Position numbers and translations under genes: made by a program. Of a DNA stretch of 64,000 nt, positions 42,059-53,633 are shown one piece after another (position 1 is the first letter of the stretch; each line of letters opens with the position of its first letter). The stretch lies in the NCBI RefSeq assembly GCF_000143415.4, contig NW_003314323.1:562499-626498 (forward strand), given 5' to 3'. The notes under the pieces were generated by a model. The model was not told where the DNA came from, searched no databases, and saw only the letters and a list, made by a program, of their open reading frames with translations. The stretch comes from Selaginella moellendorffii. Taxonomy: Eukaryota; Streptophyta; Lycopodiopsida; Selaginellales; Selaginellaceae.

Positions 42059-44034
42059 ATGGCCAGCAACACCCAAGAGTATATCTTTAGATCCAAGCTG
42101 CCAGATATCGAGCTTGAGAATCACTTGCCTCTCACGGAGTACCTGTTCCAGCGCCACCAGGGGAAAGCTTCGAGCCGCCCCTGCCTGATCGATGCCGAGG
42201 CGGGCAGAGTTCTCAGCTATGGCGACGTGGATCTTCTCGCGCGGCGCGTTGGCGCGGGGCTGTCGCGCCTCGGCATCCGCAAGGGCGACGTCGTCATGCT
42301 CCTCCTCCCGAATTGCATCGAATTCGTGCTCGCGTTCCTTGGCGCGGCGAGAATCGGCGCCACCGTCACCACCGCCAATCCACTGTGCACGGCCAGCGAG
42401 ATTGAGAAGCAGGCCAGCGGCTCCGGTGCCCGGATGATCGTGACGCAGGCTGCGCAGATCGACAAGCTCGATCGCCTCCTCCACCAGGAAGATCAAGAGC
42501 GCGAAATATGTGTAATGCTGGTGAGCGATGGCTTTGATCCCATCAAGGCCGCGGCGAAGAGCCATCCCGGCGTCGATCGATCCAATGTGATGTTCTTCGC
42601 AAGCGCGCTGCTCCAGGCCGATGAATCCGAGTGCCCGAAGGTGGAGATCGCGGCGGAAGTGGACGTCGTGACGCTGCCATTCTCGTCCGGCACCACATCG
42701 CTGCCCAAGGGCGTGGAGCTGACGCACAAGAATCTCATCACTTGTATCGCGCAGCTCGTCGATGGCGAGAACCCTAATCTCTTCCTGCATGGCAACGATC
42801 GCATGCTGTGCGTTCTTCCCCTCTTCCACATCTACTGCCTCAGCTGCGTCCTCTTCGCGTCCCTCCGCGCCGGCGCCGCGATCGTGGTCATGCGCAAGTA
42901 CGAGATCGGCGCCATGCTGGGAGCGATCCAGCGCTTCCAGGTCACGGCGGCGTGCCTGGTGCCACCGATTCTCCTGGCGCTGGCCAAGAATCCCGTCGTC
43001 GGCGACTACGATCTCTCCTCGCTGCGATTCATCATGTCCGGGGCCGCGCCGCTGGGCAAGGAGCTGGAGCGAGCCATCGGCGACAAGCTCCCCGGCGCGA
43101 TCATCGCTCAGGTCAGTCGGGACCCATCGATCGCGAAGATATCATGAATATTTCGATCGATTCGTGGTCTTGCAAGAACGAGCTTGTACTGATCGTGTGG
43201 TTTCATGGACAGGGATACGGGATGACCGAAGCCGGCCCTCTCATCTCCATGAGCCTGGGCTTTGCCAAGACGCCATTCGCGATCAAGTCGGGCTCTTGCG
43301 GCACGATCGTGCGCAACACCGACGCCAAGATCGTGGACACCGAGACGGGCGAGTCATTGGCGTATGGCGTGTGTGGCGAGATTTGCCTCCGCGGCCCCCA
43401 GATCATGAAGGGGTACCTCCGTAATGTGGAAGCCACCATGGCGACCATCGACAAGGAGGGATGGCTCCACACCGGCGACGTGGGATTCATCGACCTCGAC
43501 GAGGAGCTCTTCATTGTGGATCGTGTCAAGGAGCTCATCAAATTCAAGGGGTTCCAGGTAAAGAGAGAAAAGCTTGCTAGCTTTCGATATGAGAACTTTG
43601 GCATTCTTCGTGCATCCAGGTTGCGCCAGCGGAGATCGAAGCGCTCTTGGTCTCGCATCCACGGATTTGTGATGCTGCGGTCGTGGGGTATGTACGATTT
43701 TCTCGAAGATTATCTGCTCTGATGATGGATGGATGTTCCAGCAAGAGCGACGAAGTGGCTGGGGAGTTGCCGGTCGCGTTCGTGGTGCGAAGCCCCAGCA
43801 GTTTGCGCGTCTCGGAGGACGACGTCAAGCAATTCATTGCGAAACAGGTGAGGCGCCGGAATTTTTAACATCCGTTACTTTCCTGGGTCAGCTCATTGAA
43901 AGTTTCTTTTTGTCTCGACACAGGTTGTGTTCTACAAAAGGTTACACTCTGTCATCTTCGTTGACTCCATCCCCAAATCCGCCGCTGGAAAGATTCTGCG
44001 GAAGGTTCTCAAGAGCGCGCTCTCGACAAACTAG
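42059..44034 (+). CDS. 4-coumarate:CoA ligase-like adenylate-forming enzyme, copy A
   Basis: Exons 42059-43111, 43213-43557, 43620-43687, 43742-43847 and 43924-44034 give 560 aa. These enzymes activate carboxylic acids (4-coumarate in lignin and flavonoid synthesis, or fatty/jasmonate precursors in related clades) with ATP and transfer them to CoA. Box I is [20 protein letters not shown] (family LP.SSGTTG.PKGV: Ser replaces the last Gly). [10 protein letters not shown] is the adenine-binding motif, GEICLRG is box [14 protein letters not shown] and [21 protein letters not shown] form the hinge, and [11 protein letters not shown] holds the catalytic Lys. No peroxisomal tripeptide: it ends LSTN. 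Substrate not predictable. It is one of three tandem copies and intact. Confidence 0.88.
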
Positions 44035-44261
44035 TTTAACATCAAGCCATGGATCGCTAGCTTTTGACTTTGCGCGGAACCAGCTCGAGCTTCTGACATA
44101 TGTTCCATTATACGAGGCTATGGTGGGCGATGAAACAATTGACTTCACAGTGTAGGTGGCCGCTCTCCAGCAGTCAGTCCTTCACTGTATAATTTGTAGA
44201 ACTTTCCAATCACTTCAATCAAACAAGAGTCCCGGAGGAACCTTTCCACTCACACAGCTTG

Positions 44262-45420
44262 TTGTGCTGCAACTGTTTCTTGCACTGCGACATGCACGAT
44301 CGAGCAATATCTCTATTCGAGACAATGCCACTGAGAGATCTCGTGACTTGGACGACGATGATCCATGGCTGCTCGCAAGAACAGGAGATTCACGCTTTGC
44401 TCCACGGCCTCCCAGAGCACGACATCACCTCTGCCAATGCAGCATTGGCCGCTTTCGCCCAAAACGGGCATATGGACTCCGCAAAAGCTCTGCTCGAAAG
44501 CATGGAATCCAGAGACTTGGTATCTCTATGCTCACAAACGAGCACCAGGTCGAGGGAGCAAAGCTCGCCTTCGACTGCGATGATCGCCAATGTGGAGACA
44601 CCGAGTCTTCCAAGTCGCTATTTGATTGCCGTCCAGGCACAAATCTATCGTCGTGGAACTTACTGCTACAAGCCTACGTCCAAAACGGGCATATTGACGC
44701 AGCCGAGGGAGTGTTTGAGAGTATGCCCGAGCACAGCCCCACACGCTCATGGTCCAGGCATATGCCCTACCAAGCGTGGAATATGCGTGGACCAGCTCAC
44801 CGTCGAGTGATGTGGTTCTCACGACTGCCGTGTGCGTAGCATATGCCCAATCTGGGCATCCGGAGAGATCGATGGCTGTGTTCAAGAGTATGCGACAGCA
44901 GCCAACCGCGGCCGCCATGCTCACGAGCCTGGCATATTCTGGGGATCGCGCCCGAGCGCTGTGGCTGCTGCACGCCATAAAGATCCATCGGATATGCCTG
45001 AATGCGGTGGTGTTCAAGAGCTTGCTGATTGCTTGTGTTCATATTCGGGTGCTGCGGCTTGCGATCGAGCAGTTTGTGTCGATGAGCTTTGATTTTGGGC
45101 TTGGGCCTGGAAAAGAGCATTACAGGTGCGTTCTCAACATTTTGGCGAGGGTGGGTCAGCTCGAGCTTGCGGAAGATTTGATCGCCAACATGCCGTTTGA
45201 GGATAACATGGTGGATTGGGAGGCATTGCTTGCCGCGTGCGTTGTTCATAACGATCGGCAACGAGGGAAAAGACTTGCTGCGAAGTTTCGAGGAAGAACT
45301 ACTGTTGCTCATGTTTTGCTAGCGCAACACGGTTTTTACAGTCAACGTGATCAGTGTTTGTCTGGTTTTGATGTTGCTTGTGGAAATTATCGCCCAGTGA
45401 CAAAAACAAGGAGACAATAG
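44262..45420 (+). pseudogene. PPR pseudogene, array copy B
   Basis: Copy of the 3' two thirds of the PPR gene at 39427, beginning at the agcttgttgtgct junction and FLHCDMHDRAISLFETMPLRDLVTWTTM. Small deletions break it: 7 nt in the VSLNTML codons (about 44526), loss of codons in the following repeat, and others near 44740 and 44910. The last part (HYRCVLNILARVGQLELAEDLIANMPFE) is open again. The original stop has changed, and the frame runs to TAG 45418-45420. The N-terminal third was never included in the duplicated unit. Confidence 0.85.
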
Positions 45421-46026
45421 AATAGAAAACAAGGATTCAATAGTTACAAAATCAACAATGTTTCACACGATATAACATGGTTGAATTTCAATTTAATTAC
45501 CAAAAACGTAGTCTTCACCATATAGAACATTGCGGCTGTGCATACCCAGGGCTCAAAACTGTCCTTTTGGCCACCCTGTTCGTACACAGACTATAAAGTT
45601 ATGTCCTCTTGGAATCTCATAAGCCACATTGTTTTCTAAAATTCTCACAGCATAGAAAGGATGGCCACCAACACCCAAGAGTATATCTTTAGATCCAAGC
45701 TGCCAGATATTGAGCTTGAGAATCAGTTGCCTCTCACGGATTACTTGTTCCAGCGCCACCAGGGCAAAGCTTCGAGCCGAGGCAGGCAGAGTTGTCAGCT
45801 ATGGCGATGTGGATCTTCTTGTGTGGCGCGTTGGTGTGGGGCTGTCACACCTCAGCATCCGCAAGGGCGACATCGTCATGCTCCTCCCGAATTGCATCGA
45901 ATTTGTGCTCACGTTCCTTGGCACGGCAAGAATCGGCACCACTGTCACCATCCCCAATCCACTGTGCAAGGCCAGCAAGATTGAGAAGCAGGCCAGCGGT
46001 TCCGGTGCCCATATGATCGTGATGCA

Positions 46027-46144
46027 TAAAGAGAAAACGAGTTGCCATTCACATGTCAATCACACTTTATATACAGGTTATTCCTGACTGATTAGTGCGT
46101 GATTCCTGGAGACCTGAGCAGATCAACAACTGCTACCTTCCACA
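46027..46144 (-). repeat. Copia LTR (3' LTR of the reverse-strand element)
   Basis: 118 bp, matching 50262-50379 with about a dozen differences by eye, nearly all transitions. Read on the reverse strand it starts TGTGGAAGG and ends CTCTTTA, where the other LTR ends CTCTTCA. The adjacent atgca (46022-46026) is the left target-site duplication. Confidence 0.9.
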
Positions 46145-49100
46145 CACTTCACGTACTCTAAATTTTCTCCTGAGGTGGAAAAACTGTGCCTCACCCAATG
46201 CCTTCGTAAGGATGTCTGCTGTTTGCTGCCTTGTTGGAATATACTCCAGGGTCACTTGTCTTTTCTCGAACAAACAAAATGATATTGGATCTCTATATGC
46301 TTTGTCTACCTATGAAACACTAGATTTTTTGAGATGGCAATGCAGCTTCTGCTGTCTGTAAACAGTGGAGTGGCATCCTTTTGCTCCTGTCCAAGTTCTT
46401 GTAGTATAAGCCTTAGCCATACTATCTCCTTTGCTGCTGCTGAAGCTGCTACATACTCTGCTTCTGCACTGGAAAGAGCCACCACAATTTGCTTTTTACT
46501 CAGCCAGTTCACTACTACCCCAAAAAGTAGACAACATACTCCAAATGTTGATGCAATGAGTTTGAGTGTAGAGCTGTTGTCTCTTTTGTAGACTAAACCA
46601 AACTGCTTAGTCCCTTTGAGATATCTCAATACTTGTTTGGCTGCTTTCATATGTTTCTCTATCGGATAAGAGGTGTAGCGATTGAGTACTCCAACTGCAA
46701 AAGCAATGTCAGGCCATGTACAGGTGGAGATGTATAAGAGGCTACCAACAAGTTTTTGGTATAGTCTGATATCTTGGAGTACCCCAAGCTCAGAACATTG
46801 AGAGAGTTTTGTACCAAAGACCATTAGTGTTGGAGTAGACTTGCACTCTGTCATGTCGTGTTCATGAAGTATTTTATCAACCTATGCACACTGTGTGATT
46901 GCAATGCATCTAGACTTTAATGAACTTCCATACTAAGAATTTTCTGGACCTTCCCAAGATCTGTCATCCTATACCGCTACATCAAAATCTACTTGACCTT
47001 TTTAAGGTACTCAACAAGAAAACAGTCATTGACATACACTGCCATGACCAAAAAATCTATTCTTTCCTGCTTCCAATAAAGGTTTCCATCTGAGTAGAGC
47101 TTTTTCAAACCTTTCTGCCGCAAGAAATATCCAGTACCACTCCCTTGATGCCTATTTTAGCCCATAGATGGATTTTCTTAGCTCCCAAACAAAGTCAAGA
47201 CCTGTCTCAAAACCTTCTAGTTCATGCATGAAGATCTCCTCGTTCAAAGTGGCATTCTGTCTTGACATCCATGTGGTGAACATGCAAACCAAACTTAGCA
47301 AAAAAAGCTTGAAGTGTCCACAAACTTGCCACCTTCACGACTGATGAGAAAATCTCTTCATAATCAACACTTGGAACTTGTGGAAAACCTTGAGCTACAA
47401 GTCTAGCCTTGTACCTCTTGATGGTGGAGTCTAGGTTGTATTGGATTTTATACACCCATTTCTTCCCAATGATCTTTCTTCTAGGTGGAGCTTTACACAA
47501 CTTGAAAGTGCCATTTTGATTATGAGTGTGAAGTTCTTCCTTCATAGCCTGGATTCATTTTTCTACATCTGGTCTTAAGATAGCTTCTTAATATGTGCTT
47601 GGCACATGAATGCTTAGGATTTTTGGTTTGGGAGGTCGTAGTCTCAATCAATCTTCATTCATGGGGAGCAAGTCTTCCAGATTCATCCTTTCCTCTATTT
47701 TGTGTGTTGAAATTCAACTCAGCTATCAACTTCTGAGATTCTGGCCTCCTTCAATGGTATTGTGGATGTTCTTCAACTTGAGCTGCTGCTAGAGGCTCTT
47801 GAACTTTTTGATTTTGTTCAAAATCTTAACTTGGGAGCAATGAAGGTCATTTCCATGAAAGTCATCAAGAAGGAGCTCGTGGTTGTCCACTTTAGAAGTT
47901 GTTACAAGCTCTTCCAAGTTTGGTTCCCACTATTGAGACTTTGCAAGATGATGATCTTTGTACAAAATGCCTTCATCAAACATGAAATTTTGTGATATAA
48001 TCACCTTACATTGGTTTGGGAGATAGATGCAATAACCTTTTTTTTTTGTCCATCGTATCCAGCGAGAAAACCAAAAACACTCTTGTCATCAAGCTTCTTC
48101 AAATTGTCACTGAGAACTTTATCATAAGCAAGTGAGCCAAAAACTTTCATGCCTACTATGCTTTATCGATGACCTGTCCAAACCTTTTCTGGAATGACAT
48201 CCCTTTTTCTAGCCGAAGGGATTCTATTTTGGACATGAACTGCTACTTGGATGGCTTCTTGCTAAAGTTGGGAAGATTAGCTACTTTCATCATGGATCTT
48301 GTTGCATTCATGATTGTTCTATTTTTTCGTTCTGCTACTCCATTTTGTTGTGGTGTAGTTGTACATGTGAACTCTTGCCGAATGCCTCTTTCAAGACAAA
48401 AAACCTTGAATTCATTTGACGTGTACTCTCCTCCTGAGTTTGAGCACAATGTTTTCAATCTTCTATCTAGCTGCCTCTTAGATTGCTCAAGAAAGATCTT
48501 GAAAGCTACAAAAGCATCACTTTTCATGCTCAAACAAAAAACCATGCACCTTCCAATGAAGTCGTTGATCATAGTCATGAAGTAGAACTTCCCTAAGAGC
48601 GATTGAACTTGCATAGGACCACAAAGATTTGAATGCACGAGCTCCAAAGGTTGTTTGGTATATCGGGATGAACGAGGAAAGGAACTTCATGCATGTTTAC
48701 CAAGTTGACAATCATGACAAATATGTTCTACTTCCAAGAGTGGATCATCTAATCCATCTGCCAAGTTTTGTGACTTAATGGATTTAAAAGGCACACATTT
48801 GTATGTGCAAGTTGAGCATGCCAAAAAGCTGTCTTATTCTCTACATTTGCAGCCTTGAAAATGCTTGGAGTTATTAAAGAAACTAAATGTCTTTTACGAA
48901 CAGGAAGCTCATATAAATTCCAAACCCTTTTAATAGTCTATACTTCTCCTATAGGTCCCTTAACAAGACATTTGGTGTTGATAAACTTTACATCCATCCC
49001 ATGGTTAGTGAGAGTTGCAATAGAGGCCAAATTGTGCACAATGCCAAGTACTAACAAAGCATGCTTTAATTTGAAGACTCCTTGCCCTTTAATTGGCACT

Positions 49101-50261
49101 ACATAGCTTCCACTACTCCTGACTACTTAAAATCCTCCATTTCCCATTTGAATGAATTTTGTTTTACTCGGCTTGACCTCCTCAAACCAATTCTTATCTT
49201 TCACAACATGTCCAGCATTAGATTATCAAAAACTGAGTTTTTTCTAGCAACTAAGCATACTACTAGATCATCCTCACTTTAGTCTCCCACAGATCTAGAG
49301 TCTTCCATAGTAGTTGCAAATAGAGGAAGTCTAGCAGTTGCACGATGCTTGGCTGCTCCTCTTGCTTCTTCTTGCAAGTGAACCAGGCAATTAACCTTTA
49401 TATGTCCAATATTCAACTTCTAGTAATAGTAACAATAGTTGCCATCTTCTTCCTCATTGTCGAATCCTTTTGCTCAAGATTGTGGTCTGTGTTCTTGTCC
49501 TCGTCCCTATGAGTGCCCACAACTGCATCCTCATCCTCAGGTGGGCCTTCCTCTTCCATGATGTTGAGTCATGACTGCTCCAGCAAACTTCACATGTGAA
49601 GCAGCCGACCAAGAAATAGCATCCATTTCTGCCTTGATCATGTGCTTAGCATCATCAATTATAATGGCAATGCTGTGGACATTGACAGCAAAAGCTTGAT
49701 TCAACTTCTCAAAAGCCTTATTGAGTGTCAGGATTTTTTTTGCTTCATTGTAGCTTCATTGTAGCCACACCTGCTTTCCTCCAGTTCCTAAAAAAGATGA
49801 CGGAAATCTTGGAAGAGAACTTGCAAATCCTCCTTGCCAGTGTAGCACTTCCACAAGATTTTTGTCTCAATCACTACGATCTCTGCAGTAGTCCTTGTCC
49901 CATAGCACACAAGGAGGGGTCCTAGATTTTTGTAGTAGACTTGTCTCTTGTTGCATATGTTAAATGCTTTGCTAGCTTTGATCTGATGATGGCTTGAGCA
50001 ATCTGCTCCTAACTGTTACTATGAATGGACTCAATGGCTAAAGAATTAGTGCTTTGGGGTATGACCACGTCCCACAACCCTATCAAACTCAACACTTAAG
50101 TCATTTGGTCCCTTCAGTACCAAAAACACCTTGAGCCATCACATGGTTGGAGATTTGCAAGAATGGTAGCAGCCAATCACTCTATCAACAACGAGAGCAA
50201 GAAATAGGAACAAAGAAAGAAAAGAAAAAGTAACAAGCCACAAGCTTGCACTCTGATACCA

Positions 50262-50379
50262 TGAAGAGAAAATAAATTGCCATTCACACGTCAATCACGC
50301 TTTATATATAGGCTATTCATAACTGATTGGTGCGTGATTCTTGGAGACTTGAGCAGATCAACAACTGCTACCTTCCACA
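50262..50379 (-). repeat. Copia LTR (5' LTR of the reverse-strand element)
   Basis: 118 bp; on the reverse strand TGTGGAAGG...CTCTTCA, followed directly by the primer binding site. Followed on the plus strand by acgca, the right target-site duplication, which matches the uninterrupted sequence of copies A and C. Confidence 0.92.
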
Positions 50380-52189
50380 ACGCAGGCTGCACAAATTGAC
50401 AAGCTCGACTGCCTCGTCCACCAGGAAGATCAAGAGCGCGAAATATGTGTAATGCTGGTGAGCAATGGCTTCGATCCCATCAAGGCCGCGGCAAAGAGCG
50501 CCGATCGCTCCAATGTGATGTTCTTCGCAAGCGCGCTGCTCCAGGCCGATGAATCCGAGTGCCCGAAGGTGGAGATCGCGGCGGAAGTGGACGTCGTGAC
50601 GCTGCCATTCTCGTCCGGCACCACATCGCTGCCCAAGGGCGTGGAGCTGACGCACAAGAATCTCATCACTTGTATCGCGCAGCTCGTCGATGGCGAGAAC
50701 CCTAATCTCTTCCTGCATGGCAACGATCGCATGCTGTGCGTTCTTCCCCTCTTCCACATCTACTGCCTCAGCTGCGTCCTCTTCGCGTCCCTCCGTGCCG
50801 GCGCCACAATCGTGGTCATGCGCAAGTACGAGATCGGCGCCATGCTGGGAGCGATCCAGTGCTTCCAGGTCATGGCGGCGTGCCTGGTGCCACCGATTCT
50901 CCTGGCGCTGGCCAAGAATCCCGTCGTCAGCAACTATGATCTCTCCTCGCTGCGATTCATCATGTCTGGGGCCGTGCTGCTGGGCAACGAGCTGGAGCGA
51001 GCCATCGGCGACAAGCTCCCCAGCGCGATCATCGCTCAGGTCTGTCACGATCCATCGATCGCGAAGATATTTTGTATATTTCAATCGATATTTGCAGGAT
51101 CCATGATATTTCGATTCTTGCAAGAACGAGCTTGTACTGATGGTGTGGTTTTCATCGACAGGGATACGGGATGACCGAAGCCGGCCCTCTCATCTCGATG
51201 AGCCTGGCCTTCGCCAAGACACCATTCGCGATCAAGCCGGGCTCTTGCGGCACGATCGTGCGCAACACCGAGGCCAAGATCGTGGACACCGAGACGGGCG
51301 AGTCGCTGGCGTATGGCGTGTGTGGCGAGATTTGCCTCCGCGGCGCCCAGATCATGAAGGGGTACCTCCGCAATGTGGAAGCCACCATGGCAACCATCGA
51401 CAAGGAGGGATGGCTCCACACCGGCGACGTGGGATTCATCGACCGCGACGAGGAGCTCTTCATTGTGGATCGTGTCAAGGAGCTCATCAAGTTCAAGGGG
51501 TTCCAGGTAAAGAGAGAAAAGCTTGCTAGCTTATAGCACATTCGATATGAAATCTTTGGCATTCTTCGTGCATCCAGGTTGCGCCAGTGGAGATCGAAGC
51601 GCTCTTGGTCTCGCATCCACGGATCTGTGATGCTGCGGTCGTGGGGTATGTACGATTTTCTCGAAGATTATCTGCTCTGATGATGGATGGATGTTCCAGC
51701 AAGAGCGACGAAGTGGCTGGGGAGTTACCGGTCGCGTTCGTGGTGAGAAGCCCCGGCAGTTTGCGCATCTCGGAGGACGACGTCAAGCAATTCATTGCGA
51801 AACAGGTGAGGCGCCGGAATTTTTAACATCCGTTCCTTTCCTGGGTCAAAGTTTCTTTTTGTCTCGACACAGGTTGTGTTCTACAAAAGGTTACACTCTG
51901 TCATCTTCGTGGACTCTATCCCCAAATCCGCCGCTGGAAAGATTCTGCGGAAGGTCCTCAAGATCGCGCTCTCGACAAACGAGTTTAACATCGAGCCATG
52001 GATCGCCAGCTTTTGACTTTGCACGGAAACAGCTCAAGCTTTTGACATATGTTCCATTATACGATATGTGGAAGGCTGTGGTGGGCGATGAAACAATTGA
52101 CTTCACAGTGTAGGTGACCGCTCTCCAGCGGTCAGTTCCAATCACGTCAGTCAAACAATGGCCCACAAAGAACCTTTCCACTCACACAG

Positions 52190-53385
52190 CTTGTTGTGCT
52201 ACAACTCGGTGTTGCAAGGTTTCTTGCACTGCAACATGCACGATCGAGCAAGATCTCTACGAGACAATGCCGCTGAGAGATCTGGTGACTTGGACAACGA
52301 TGATCCATGGCTGCTCGCAAGAACAGGAGATTCACGCTTTGCGCCTCCCAGAGCACGACATCACCTCTGCCAATGCAGCATTGGCCGCTTTCGCCCAAAA
52401 CGGGCATATGGACTCCGCAAAGGCTCTGATCGAAAGCATGGTATCTCTAAACACGATACTCACAAATGAGCAGAAAAGCTCGCCTTCGATTGCATGCCCG
52501 AGCGAGACGCATCACTTTCAATGCCATGATCAAACTCCACGCCCAATGTGGAGACACCGAGTCTTCCAAGTCGCTGTTTGATCGCTGTCCAGGCACAAAT
52601 CTATCGTCATGGAACTTACTGCTACAAGCCTACGTCCAAAACGGGCATATTGACGCAGCCAAGGGAGTGTTTGAGAGTATACCCGAGCGCAGCCCCGCCT
52701 CTCACAAGCTCATGGTCCAGGCATATGCCCATATACCAGGCGTGGAATATGCGTGGACGAGCTCACCGTCGGGTGATGTGGTTCTCACGACTGCCGTGTG
52801 CGTAGCATATGCCCAAGCTGGGCATCTGGAGAGATCGATGGCTGTTTTCCAGAGGCCACAGCAGCCAACCGCGGTTGCATGGACCGCGATGCTTACAAGC
52901 CTGGCATATTCTGGGGATCGCGCCCGAGCGCTGTGGCTGCTGCACGCCGTAAAGATCCAGGGGATATGCCTGGATGCGGTGGTGTTCAAGAGCGTGCTGA
53001 TTGCGTGTGTTCATATCGGGGTGCTGCGGCTTGCGATTGAGCAGTTTGTGTCGATGAGCTTTGATTTTGGGCTTGGGCCTGGAAAAGAGCATTACAGGTG
53101 CGTTCTCAACATTTTGGCGAGGGTGGGTCAACTCGAGCTTGCGTGATCACCAACATGCCGTTTGAGGATAACATGGTGGATTGGGAGGCATTGCTTGCCG
53201 CGTGCGTTGTTCATAACGATCGGCAACGAGGGAAAAGACTTGCTGCGAAGTTTCGAAGAAGAACTACTGTTGCTCATGTTTTGCTAGCGCAACACGGTTT
53301 TTACAGTCAACGTGATCGGTGTTTGTCTGGTTTTGATGTTGCTTGTGGAAATTATCGCTCAGTGACAAAAACAAGGAGACAATAG
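52190..53385 (+). pseudogene. PPR pseudogene, array copy C
   Basis: Second truncated copy of the PPR gene, starting at the same agcttgttgtgct junction as copy B. It has different lesions: loss of 'ttcgagacaat'-type codons near 52255, an 8-nt loss near 52341, a 15-nt loss between two atgg repeats near 52437, a broken repeat near 52490, and loss of the LAEDLIA codons near 53143. The largest open part spans about 52466-53146. The 3' end matches copy B, including the extra CLSGFDVACGNYR tail, so C and B share a step of history after separating from A. Confidence 0.85.
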
Positions 53386-53633
53386 AATAGAAAACAAGGA
53401 TTCAATAGTTACAAAATCAACAATGTTTCACACGATATAACATGGTTGAATTTCAATTTAATTACCAAACATGTAGTCTTCGCACCATACCAAACATTGC
53501 GGCTGTGCATACCCAGGGCTCAAAACTGTCCTTTTGGCCACCCTCCTGTCCGTACATAGACTATAAAGCTATGTCCTTCTCTTGGAATCTCACAAGCCAC
53601 ATTGTTTCCTAAAATTCTCACAGCATAGAAAGG

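Larger units (their letters stand above)
46027..50379 (-). mobile_element. Ty1/copia LTR retrotransposon inside 4CL-like copy B
   Basis: 4,353 bp on the reverse strand with 118-bp LTRs. The primer binding site TGGTATCAGAG (plus strand ctctgatacca, 50251-50261) lies flush against the 5' LTR and fits initiator tRNA-Met. Target duplication: acgca (50380-50384) versus atgca (46022-46026). Remnant gag zinc knuckle near 49390-49445. Integrase about 48647-48243 (GGEYTSNEFK, GI..E.TCTTTPQQNGVAERKNRTI). Reverse transcriptase about 47545-47222 (GKKWVYKI, KARLVAQGF.Q, DYEEIFSSVV). RNase H about 46854-46306 (RYLKGTKQFGLVY, SSAEAEYVA). This gag-INT-RT-RH order defines copia. Stops and frameshifts break the polyprotein, so it is dead. 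Confidence 0.93.
45661..52016 (+). pseudogene. 4CL-like pseudogene, copy B, split by a copia element
   Basis: The 5' part (45661-46026) and the 3' part (50380-52016) are the two halves of a 4CL-like gene separated by the Ty1/copia insertion. Independent damage: a 20-nt deletion at about 45779 (after cgagccg, between GCCG direct repeats) shifts frame. The natural stop is lost (AAC TAG has become AAC GAG), extending the frame to TGA 52014-52016. Box [11 protein letters not shown] and [11 protein letters not shown] coding remain clear in the 3' part, which is about as conserved as copies A and C. That implies a recent duplication followed by insertion. Confidence 0.9.

Noticed and set aside
41981-42829. 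Reverse-strand ORF of 282 codons (and its copies at 50368 and 53520)
   Set aside because: Antisense of the 4CL-like exon 1; its persistence in all copies follows from GC-rich codon usage, not from a real gene.
43733-44155. ORF after each 4CL-like gene (FDFA.NQLELLTYVPLY...TIDFTV), conserved in all three copies
   Set aside because: It overlaps the last exons in another frame and the shared tail is explained by recent duplication; most likely 3' UTR.
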